Source of the DNA: Chloroflexota bacterium
Lineage (GTDB): Bacteria; Chloroflexota; Dehalococcoidia; Lucifugimonadales; Australimonadaceae
Direction: 5' to 3'
Assembly: GCA_026713505.1 (NCBI GenBank)
Contig: JAPOOH010000111.1
Coordinates: 1-16,472 of the forward strand
Length of the DNA stretch: 16,472 nucleotides
The position numbers and the translations under genes are program-made. Each line of letters starts with the position of its first letter. The stretch's first letter is position 1. Positions 6,740 to 11,745 of the stretch are shown one piece after another. The notes below the pieces were generated by a model. It searched no databases. It had not been told where the DNA came from and worked only from the letters and a program-made list of their open reading frames with translations.

Positions 6740-7324
6740 TTAAGCCGAGCAGAAGCCTGGGACTTCTGCGGGTTCTGCGCCTTCTTCAAGATCTTCATTG
6801 CGGGTTACGTCGCAGAGCGCGATAGGCGCGCTGGCGAGGAAGCTGTAGGTGCCCGTGTCCACGGCCCACATGGTCGCCATGCGTTCCGTGCCGACGTTCG
6901 GGCGGGTGAACCGGCCGAGCCGCCACTTCGTGGCGAAGGCGCCGTCTTCGTTGACGATGAGGGGCCAAACGCTCCCTGCGCCGTCGCGGTAGCGCCCCGG
7001 GTCGCAGTTGCCCTCGCTGTCCCAGCGACAAGCGCTGATCACGTAGAGAGCGCCCTGGAAGTCCGCCACGAGGAGCTCGACTTCGATCCCGGGGGTGAAG
7101 CCTGAGCCGTAGATCCAGACCTCTTCAGGAGAGCGGCCCGCGCCCGTGTCGAAGTCAACCTCGGTGTGGGAGAGGACGATCGTCTCCCCTCCCGTAACGT
7201 GGCCGTCCGCGCTTGCGCTCTGACCAGTGGAAAGTGCGATTGCGGCCAGTAAGCCTACCGTGAGGAGGGCAGCGGCCAGAATAACCGCAGTCCTCTTCGT
7301 TACCGTTGTAGTGGCGCCTGTCAC
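6740..7324 (-). CDS. Secreted protein of a three-member tandem paralog family, member B
   Basis: 194 aa, function unknown. Hydrophobic signal segment about 12-33 and cleavage site ASA (37-39), giving a mature start DGHVTGGET. Shared core: GAGRSPEEVWIYGSGFTPG (61-79), VNEDGAFATKW (124-134), LGRFTR (136-141), AVD (154-156), SAPIALC (165-171) and a terminal GFCSA. C171 and C192 are the family cysteine pair. A loop between the GSGF and GRFTR halves is longer than in member C and holds two further cysteines, C99 and C107, eight residues apart, which could form a second disulfide. GTG start with AGGAGG 5 nt upstream, the same arrangement as member A. It lies 44 nt after member C and 26 nt before member A, so all three share one message. 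Confidence 0.8.
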   Translation of the reverse strand: MTGATTTVTKRTAVILAAALLTVGLLAAIALSTGQSASADGHVTGGETIVLSHTEVDFDTGAGRSPEEVWIYGSGFTPGIEVELLVADFQGALYVISACRWDSEGNCDPGRYRDGAGSVWPLIVNEDGAFATKWRLGRFTRPNVGTERMATMWAVDTGTYSFLASAPIALCDVTRNEDLEEGAEPAEVPGFCSA

Positions 7325-7368
7325 TGAGTCCTCCTGCTCAACTTATTCTTCAAGGGGTTAGGGATGTA

Positions 7369-7881
7369 TCAGGCCGAGCAGTGAGCCGGCACTTCGTCAC
7401 CCTCGCCACGACCGCTGAGGTTGCAGAGCGCAAGCGGAGCGGACGCCAGCGGGTCGAACGTTTCCGCGTCCACCGCCGTGACTGACTGCATGCCCTCGCC
7501 GCCAACACCACTGCGAGTGAAGCGGGCAAACGTCCACTGGAACCCGAACGCGCCTTCGTCGTTGGCAACGACGTCAACGCCCGAAAGAGCGCCGATGTCC
7601 GTGGCGACGCCGCGCTGGTCACCGATCAGGACGAGTACGCTCTGGTCGGCATTGAAGCCCGACCCGTAGACCCACACCGATGTGCCGGAGCTGCGCGTCC
7701 CAGGAACGAAGTCCGCCTCGTTCGGTGTGACGACGAGCGTTTCCGTGCCCGTGACGTGACTATCGGCGCGCACACCTTCGTTCGTGGCAAGCGCCGCCGC
7801 GAGGGCGAGCCCTACCAGAATGGCAGCGGCCAACGAAACCATAGCGAACCGCGGCGACAGTTGCGAATGCGTTCGAATCAC
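7369..7881 (-). CDS. Secreted protein of a three-member tandem paralog family, member C (first gene of operon)
   Basis: 170 aa, the shortest and simplest member. Hydrophobic segment about 13-33; VRA (37-39) is an acceptable signal peptidase I site, giving a mature start DSHVTGTET. Core: RSSGTSVWVYGSGF (63-76), a valine/leucine-rich strand, VVANDEGAFGFQW (104-116), FARFTR (118-123), AVD (136-138), SAPLALC (147-153) and a terminal AHCSA. C153 and C168 form the family cysteine pair with only 14 residues between them. The signal segment could instead act as an uncleaved anchor. GTG start; AAGGAGG lies about 7 nt upstream, inside a leader of about 60 nt from a strong promoter at 7976-7949. No catalytic motif is visible, so a binding or structural role outside the membrane is the likeliest reading. 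Confidence 0.8.
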   Translation of the reverse strand: MIRTHSQLSPRFAMVSLAAAILVGLALAAALATNEGVRADSHVTGTETLVVTPNEADFVPGTRSSGTSVWVYGSGFNADQSVLVLIGDQRGVATDIGALSGVDVVANDEGAFGFQWTFARFTRSGVGGEGMQSVTAVDAETFDPLASAPLALCNLSGRGEGDEVPAHCSA

Positions 7882-7948
7882 GGCTTTCCTCCTTAACCCA
7901 ATGCTCGCAGCCAGACAACGACGTGTTTACCGCGAGTGCGGCGCAGAG

Positions 7949-7976
7949 GCTATAAGGGTTTGCCGCTGCGTGTCAA
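7949..7976 (-). promoter_or_regulatory. Promoter of the secreted-paralog operon
   Basis: Minus-strand consensus -35 TTGACA (7976-7971), a 16-nt spacer and TATAGC (7954-7949). It is the best -35 seen in the window and predicts a leader of about 60 nt before the GTG at 7881. Confidence 0.65.
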
Positions 7977-7988
7977 GCGTTCGGCAAT

Positions 7989-8014
7989 CATACCCGATTC
8001 CCGCTGCAGAGGGA
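7989..8014. repeat. Degenerate ATTCCCGC/GAGGGAA palindromic element
   Basis: ATACCCG then ATTCCCGC-TGCA-GAGGGAA, an imperfect copy of the palindrome at 9644-9663. It lies between the alcohol dehydrogenase stop and the promoter of the secreted-paralog operon. Confidence 0.4.
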
Positions 8015-8027
8015 ACAACTCCCCCGC

Positions 8028-9005
8028 CTACATGGTGAGCGAGACCTTGAGCGCGCCGTCCGAGGGTTCGTGCGCCAACTCGAAGGCATCACGCACGCGC
8101 TCCAGCGGCAGCGTGTGCGTGACGTAGGGAGACATATCGATCTCTCCCTCAGCGATGAGCCGCAGCGCCTGCCGGAACGAGACGAGGCCCGGTTCATCCT
8201 GCGCTCCGAATATGGTGCGGACGTCCAGCCGCTTGAGGAAATAGGTGCCCAGGTCGAACGGCACCCGGTCGAACCCCGTCGGCAGGCCGAATACGTGCAC
8301 GTGTCCCTCGGCCTTCGCCATGCGCACTGCCTGGTCCAGCGTCTCGTGACCGCCGACGGCGTCCACAACCACCTCGGCGCCCTGCCCTTCCGTGAGTTGC
8401 AGTACGGCGTCCACGGCAGCGTCGCCCGTGACGTCAATGGTCTCATCCGCGCCGAGCGCGACGCCCGCGGCGCGCCGGTCCGGGTTCGGTTCGATAACGA
8501 TGACCCGTTCCGCGCCGAGCCTCCTCAGGTAGAAGTCGTGGAAGAGGCCGGCGCTGCCCTGCCCGATGACGACGGCGGTCTTGCCCGCCATCTCCGGTAG
8601 CTTCCGGGCCGCGAAGACTACGGTGCCAAGCTGCTGGGCCATCATCAACTCAGCGAGGGGACGTCCCTCCGGCAGCTCGATGATGAAATGCGGGGAAACA
8701 GCCTGGTACTCGGCGAAGTTCCTGGCCTCCCAGATGTTCGGCACGGTGAGAACGAGTGCGCCCTCGCGAAGGCCGGTCTCTCCGGGGTCGACGATGGTGC
8801 CGACGCCCTCGTGGCCGGGTTCGCCAGGCTCCATGGGATAGGTATTGCGGGGCCAGCCGTAGTAAACGTAGTGCAGGTCCGTGCCGCAGATGGACGCCAT
8901 GTGCATCCGTACGAGTGCTTTCTGGCCATCCGTCTCCGGAACGGGGACTTCGTCGCAGACGATGTCCCGAAGGCCTCTGAGGATGGCGGCTTGCATCATG
9001 GGCAT
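8028..9005 (-). CDS. Zinc-binding alcohol dehydrogenase family protein (MDR) lacking the structural-zinc lobe
   Basis: 325 aa MDR enzyme. The catalytic zinc site is recognisable: C40 in ASICGTD and H65-E66 in EPGHEGVG. The four-cysteine structural-zinc lobe expected after about residue 85 is absent, since no further cysteine occurs there. The Rossmann motif is VVIGQGSAGLF (G148-x-G150-xx-G153), and an acidic E172 follows strand beta2 (VIVIEPNPDRR), suggesting preference for NAD over NADP. Likely substrate is an alcohol, polyol or sugar alcohol; none can be named. Three in-frame ATGs occur (9005, 8999, 8996). 9005 is chosen because GGAG lies about 9 nt upstream of it. Divergent from the glutaredoxin-like gene, with the alternating purine-pyrimidine tract in its 5' leader. 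Confidence 0.85.
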   Translation of the reverse strand: MPMMQAAILRGLRDIVCDEVPVPETDGQKALVRMHMASICGTDLHYVYYGWPRNTYPMEPGEPGHEGVGTIVDPGETGLREGALVLTVPNIWEARNFAEYQAVSPHFIIELPEGRPLAELMMAQQLGTVVFAARKLPEMAGKTAVVIGQGSAGLFHDFYLRRLGAERVIVIEPNPDRRAAGVALGADETIDVTGDAAVDAVLQLTEGQGAEVVVDAVGGHETLDQAVRMAKAEGHVHVFGLPTGFDRVPFDLGTYFLKRLDVRTIFGAQDEPGLVSFRQALRLIAEGEIDMSPYVTHTLPLERVRDAFELAHEPSDGALKVSLTM

Positions 9006-9016
9006 GGTTGCGGCTC

Positions 9017-9047
9017 CGTGCGTGCACGCGTGTGCGTGTGCGCGTGT
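9017..9047. other. 31-nt strictly alternating pyrimidine-purine tract (potential Z-DNA)
   Basis: Every base from C9017 to T9047 alternates pyrimidine/purine, mostly GC and GT steps with one CA. Such tracts can adopt Z-DNA under negative supercoiling. It lies in the divergent gap, 12 nt upstream of the alcohol dehydrogenase ATG. Confidence 0.6.
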
Positions 9048-9086
9048 CTTTGCATGGTGGGTTCCCTAGCCTATCAGTCCGCGCAC

Positions 9087-9095
9087 TGGTATGAT
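9087..9095 (+). promoter_or_regulatory. Extended -10 promoter of the glutaredoxin-like gene
   Basis: TGG-TATGAT, an extended -10 with 5 of 6 hexamer matches, ending 10 nt before the chosen ATG at 9106. The expected start point near 9101-9102 leaves a leader of about 4 nt and no room for a Shine-Dalgarno. Confidence 0.5.
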
Positions 9096-9105
9096 GAAGC
9101 ACGCA

Positions 9106-9330
9106 ATGGTCAGCGATCCCGAACTCATCGTCTACACGCGCCCCGATTGCACCTACTCCGACGCCCTGTTGCACGACCTCAGGAAGGACGGGGTAGAGTA
9201 CAGGCAGATCGACCTGGAGGACCACCCCGAACTGGTCGACGAGTTGGAGCGTCTCACGGGCGGTGAGCGAGTGACCCCGGTGATGGTCGAGGGAGAACTC
9301 GTCATCGTGGGGTATCATGGGATTGGTTGA
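9106..9330 (+). CDS. Monothiol glutaredoxin-like protein
   Basis: 74 aa thioredoxin-fold miniprotein of glutaredoxin/NrdH size. LIVYTRPDCTYSDAL carries the active site C15-T-Y-S18, where the second cysteine of CPYC is replaced by serine, so it should act through a single thiol. VTPVMV has the conserved cis-proline (TP) and GYHGIG the glycine turn near the C-terminus. The acidic DLEDHPELVDELERLTGG helix replaces the usual one. It probably exchanges thiols or glutathione-like adducts with partner proteins. An in-frame ATG at 9091 overlaps the TATGAT box and is therefore not used; ATG 9106 is. tRNA-Asp follows by 40 nt on the same strand. It may serve the 1-Cys peroxiredoxin nearby, which needs an outside thiol (inference). 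Confidence 0.8.
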   Translation: MVSDPELIVYTRPDCTYSDALLHDLRKDGVEYRQIDLEDHPELVDELERLTGGERVTPVMVEGELVIVGYHGIG

Positions 9331-9341
9331 ACGTTCTGACC

Positions 9342-9360
9342 GCCCCGGTGGAGCCGGGGC
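9342..9360. other. Hairpin between the glutaredoxin-like gene and tRNA-Asp
   Basis: GCCCCGG (9342-9348), loop TGGAG, CCGGGGC (9354-9360): a perfect 7-bp GC stem without a following T-run. It could slow transcription or be a processing site ahead of the tRNA. Confidence 0.45.
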
Positions 9361-9370
9361 AAGCTACCGC

Positions 9371-9449
9371 GGCCCGGTGGTGTAGCCTGGTTTAACACAC
9401 CGCCCTGTCAAGGCGGAGATCGCCGGTTCAAATCCGGTCCGGGTCGCCA
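9371..9449 (+). tRNA. tRNA-Asp (anticodon GUC)
   Basis: Full cloverleaf. Acceptor GGCCCGG (9371-9377) pairs with CCGGGTC (9439-9445) with one G-U. D stem is GTGT/ACAC with an 11-nt loop. Anticodon stem CCGCC/GGCGG has loop CTGTCAA and anticodon GTC at 9407-9409. T arm is GCCGG-TTCAAAT-CCGGT. The discriminator is G9446, the identity base for Asp, and CCA is encoded (9447-9449). A terminator follows at once. Confidence 0.95.
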
Positions 9450-9464
9450 GCAGCGGCAGCGAAG

Positions 9465-9497
9465 AAGCCCCCGTGCGGAGGACCGCACGGGGGCTTT
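9465..9497 (+). terminator. Intrinsic terminator after tRNA-Asp
   Basis: 14-bp perfect stem: AAGCCCCCGTGCGG (9465-9478), loop AGGA, CCGCACGGGGGCTT (9483-9496), then TTACTT. The short T-run is modest but the stem is very strong. Confidence 0.85.
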
Positions 9498-9548
9498 ACT
9501 TCGTTCGAGACAGCGTGTTCAGCATGGGCGGCCCACGCCACCCCCTGT

Positions 9549-9750
9549 ACCCTCACCGCGCGCAAAAGCCCGTTCGCGCGCTGTAGCACGTTGCCTTCTC
9601 CCTGTAGGGACGCCTGCGTAAGGCCAGTGCGGCAACTCCCGTCATTCCCGCACCGGCGGGAATCCAGAGTGCGCGGGCAGCGCACACGGGTGAGGAGCGG
9701 GGTTGCCCTGTGGTTTTACGCAAGGGTCTCCCTGCCGGGAGAGGGACCCC
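9549..9750. repeat. Gene-free gap filled with dispersed palindromic repeats
   Basis: The stretch 9498-9762 holds no gene. It contains the 15-mer ACCCTCACCGCGCGC (9549-9563) shared with 4509-4523 and a perfect ATTCCCGC-ACCG-GCGGGAAT hairpin (9644-9663) within a GTCATTCCCGC...GGGAATCCAG element. It also contains TCTCCC-TGCC-GGGAGA (9727-9742), related to the hairpin at 4541-4558. These belong to the short palindromic intergenic repeats common in GC-rich genomes. The last hairpin may also end the peroxiredoxin transcript. Confidence 0.55.
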
Positions 9751-9762
9751 GACGCCCGCAGG

Positions 9763-10422
9763 CTATTGGCTGGGGTCCTTCACCTTGCGGAGGTAGGGCT
9801 TCACCGTCTCCCATCCGTCCGGGAAGAGCTCCTTGGCAGCTTCGTTGTCGACGGCGGGCAGGATGATGACGTCGTCGCCCTTGTTCCAGTTCGCCGGGGT
9901 GGCAACCTTGTGGCCCGCAGTGAGCTGGCAGGAGTCCAGGACGCGCAGCAACTCGTCGAAGTTGCGCCCCGTGCTCATCGGGTAGGTGAGGTTCATCTTG
10001 ATCTTCTTGTCAGGGCCGACGAGGAAGACGGTGCGCACGGTCTGGTTCGTGGCCGCGGTACGACTCTCCGAGGGCTCCTCCTCCGCGGGAAGCATGTCGT
10101 ACAGCTTGGCGACGTTGAGCTGGTCGTCGGCGATGATGGGGAAGTTGAGGGCGGTCCCGCCGATCTCCTCGATGTCAGCGGCCCAGCGCTGGTGGTCTTC
10201 GACCTTGTCTACGCTGAGGCCGATGACCTTGCAGTTTCGCCTGGCGAACTCGTCGTTGAGGCTGGCGACGTAGCCGAGTTCGGTAGCGCAGACGGGAGTG
10301 AAGTCCTTGGGATGGGAGAAAAGCACGGCCCAGCCGTCGCCCACCCATTCGTGGAAGTTGACGGTGCCGTCGCTGGTGTCGGCGGTGAAGTCGGGGGCGG
10401 TGTCGTTGATGCGTAGCGCCAT
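9763..10422 (-). CDS. 1-Cys peroxiredoxin (Prx6-type)
   Basis: 219 aa, the usual Prx6 length. The active-site motif PKDFTPVCATE has T42 and the peroxidatic C45; R130 (TVRTVFLVGP) completes the catalytic set. The long C-terminal arm (HKVATPANWNKGDDVIILPAV through KPYLRKV) is diagnostic of the 1-Cys/Prx6 group. C165 exists but is not in a 2-Cys resolving position. The enzyme reduces H2O2 or alkyl and lipid peroxides in the cytosol and is recycled by an outside thiol. Start ATG 10422 is chosen because AGAAGGAG ends 9 nt before it. An open frame reaches 10512, but its N-terminus is a translation of the tRNA-Asn gene and is not real. The SD and start lie within 30 nt of the tRNA-Asn 3' end, so the two are probably co-transcribed. 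Confidence 0.92.
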   Translation of the reverse strand: MALRINDTAPDFTADTSDGTVNFHEWVGDGWAVLFSHPKDFTPVCATELGYVASLNDEFARRNCKVIGLSVDKVEDHQRWAADIEEIGGTALNFPIIADDQLNVAKLYDMLPAEEEPSESRTAATNQTVRTVFLVGPDKKIKMNLTYPMSTGRNFDELLRVLDSCQLTAGHKVATPANWNKGDDVIILPAVDNEAAKELFPDGWETVKPYLRKVKDPSQ

Positions 10423-10451
10423 GATGTGCATCTCCTTCTGCGCGCTTGATC

Positions 10452-10527
10452 TGGCTCCCGCGGTAGGACTCGAACCTACGACCAATCGGTTAACAGCCGA
10501 CCGCTCTACCAACTGAGCTACGCGGGA
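10452..10527 (-). tRNA. tRNA-Asn (anticodon GUU)
   Basis: Read on the minus strand from 10527: acceptor TCCCGCG/CGCGGGA, D arm GCTC...GAGC, anticodon stem GTCGG/CCGAT with loop CTGTTAA (anticodon GTT), T arm GTAGG-TTCGAGT-CCTAC, discriminator G and encoded CCA (10454-10452). All stems pair. It precedes the peroxiredoxin gene on the same strand. Confidence 0.96.
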
Positions 10528-10571
10528 ACACGCGCGCTACTCCAGCGCGGCGTTATTGTAGCGCGAGAACC

Positions 10572-10580
10572 ATTGTAGCA
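10572..10580 (-). promoter_or_regulatory. Extended -10 promoter for tRNA-Asn (and probably the peroxiredoxin)
   Basis: Minus-strand TGC-TACAAT (10580-10572), extended -10 with 5 of 6 matches. A second TACAAT without TGN occurs at 10560-10555, closer to the tRNA. Either could start the tRNA precursor, with a 5' leader of about 20-40 nt. Confidence 0.5.
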
Positions 10581-10640
10581 AACGCTGGAGGGCGCAAGGC
10601 AGGAGAGGCCGCTCCACACCCCTGAGATACGAGCTGCGTG

Positions 10641-10649
10641 TGCTATAGT
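10641..10649 (+). promoter_or_regulatory. Extended -10 promoter for tRNA-Ala
   Basis: TGC-TATAGT, extended -10 with 5 of 6 matches, about 42 nt before the tRNA. The leader contains a small hairpin GCCGC-CGTTA-GCGGC (10662-10676). Confidence 0.55.
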
Positions 10650-10691
10650 AGTGAGCGTCGCGCCGCCGTTAGCGGCAGCGTGCGCATCCGT

Positions 10692-10767
<76 letters not shown>

Positions 10768-10824
10768 GCCCCACACGTCAACCAGCCGGACCAGCCTGAG
10801 CCTGCTGTCGCGCCGTCCACAGCG

Positions 10825-10844
10825 GTGGAATAGGCGAATTCCAC
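10825..10844. other. Hairpin between tRNA-Ala and the Rieske operon end
   Basis: GTGGAAT (10825-10831), loop AGGCGA, ATTCCAC (10838-10844). Perfect 7-bp stem, with further GCGGT/ACCGC pairing possible outside it. No T-run on either strand, so it is a weak terminator candidate for either converging unit. Confidence 0.35.
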
Positions 10845-10894
10845 AGGAACCGCCGGACTGCGTTCCCACGGTGCTCAGCCGCACCGACGGCAGG

Positions 10895-11119
10895 TTACTG
10901 TTCCGGCAGCTCAGCGACGTCGGCGGCGAAGACCATCTCCGGATCGTCGCTGGAACCGGCGGGGCGCACGAACAGCCACTGTCCATCCCGCGGGTTCTCC
11001 ACGATCTCCACCTCTGCCCCACCCTTCAGGATCAGACGGGTGCCGAGCGGGAGGTCCTGGAGCATGATCTCCGCTCCTCTCGTTCGACGGAACTGCTTCG
11101 ACGGTTCGCTTTGCGTCAT
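10895..11119 (-). CDS. Small hypothetical protein in the Rieske operon (SH3-like barrel candidate)
   Basis: 74 aa from ATG 11119, or 56 aa from ATG 11065 (MLQDLPLGTRLIL). The shorter form has AGAGGAG about 8 nt upstream and starts at the predicted first strand, so it may be the true product; the longer one has only a distant GGAG. The sequence alternates short beta strands and turns (GTRLILKGG, EVEIVENP, GQWLFVRP, EMVFAADVAEL) like a small SH3-type barrel. No cysteine or histidine cluster is present, so it is not a ferredoxin. It follows the oxygenase beta-subunit gene by 41 nt and is probably co-transcribed. Function is unknown; it may assist the oxygenase or be unrelated. Confidence 0.6.
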   Translation of the reverse strand: MTQSEPSKQFRRTRGAEIMLQDLPLGTRLILKGGAEVEIVENPRDGQWLFVRPAGSSDDPEMVFAADVAELPEQ

Positions 11120-11160
11120 GGCCGCTCGTTCTCCAACAGGTCGTTACTTCGCAGAGCGCC

Positions 11161-11712
11161 CTAGAAGAAGAAAGTGATGTTCTTCGCCAACAGGACGTTC
11201 TGGTCCAGGATGATGGTCCGCTTGGCTATCTTCCAGCCCGTGACGCTGTCGCGCCGCAGGATGTCCTCCCGCTTGCCGGCGAAGAGGTCCACCTCGTCCT
11301 CCATCCGGTTGCGATAGACGATGAAGCGGCTGCGCACCTTGACCTCGTCGCCCTCCGGATCGTAGACCTGCACGTTGGAGACGACGTGGCGCACGCGGGA
11401 GAGCGGCTCCTCGCACCAGTGGATACCGGTGTTGATCTGCCGTACGCGCCCGATGAGCACGCGCTTCCCCTCGTCGATCCAGGATATCTCGGAGTCAGCA
11501 CTGGTGTTCTCCCGGTACTGCTCGCCGAACCTCACGTTCCGCCTGATGGGCATGTGATAGTGGATGTCGTCCGCGATGTACTCGAGCCACTCGTCGTAGC
11601 GCCGCTCGTCCAGCAGCTCGGCCTCCATCGAAAGGAACTCCTCGATGTCCCGCTGAAGCATGAGGCGCTCCAACATCTGCCGCATGGTCTCGACGGTCAT
11701 GTCAGTCGTCAT
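11161..11712 (-). CDS. Aromatic-ring-hydroxylating dioxygenase beta subunit
   Basis: 183 aa, the normal size. An N-terminal helix pair (IEEFLSMEAELLDERRYDEW) leads into an NTF2/SnoaL-like cone: IADDIHYHMPIRR (about 46-58), HVVSNVQVY, VRSRFIVYRNR and the closing IILDQNVLLAKNITFFF typical of ring-hydroxylating beta subunits. The beta subunit is structural in the alpha3beta3 hexamer and can affect substrate choice. Start ATG 11712 has GGGGAG about 7 nt upstream. An ATG three codons later (MTVETM) is possible. It lies 33 nt after the alpha-subunit stop, so the two are made from one message. Confidence 0.88.
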   Translation of the reverse strand: MTTDMTVETMRQMLERLMLQRDIEEFLSMEAELLDERRYDEWLEYIADDIHYHMPIRRNVRFGEQYRENTSADSEISWIDEGKRVLIGRVRQINTGIHWCEEPLSRVRHVVSNVQVYDPEGDEVKVRSRFIVYRNRMEDEVDLFAGKREDILRRDSVTGWKIAKRTIILDQNVLLAKNITFFF

Positions 11713-11745
11713 GTCGGTCTCCCCGGGTGAAGATGCCCGCGCTCG

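Noticed and set aside
9091..9105. Upstream ATG for the glutaredoxin-like gene
   Set aside because: It lies inside the TATGAT -10 box, so it would not be on the transcript.
9498..9762. CRISPR array or mobile element in the repeat-rich gap
   Set aside because: Repeats are different short palindromes without regular spacing; no transposase, terminal inverted repeats or cas genes.
10423..10512. N-terminal extension of the peroxiredoxin frame to 10512
   Set aside because: It translates the tRNA-Asn gene; a good Shine-Dalgarno precedes the ATG at 10422, where the family starts.
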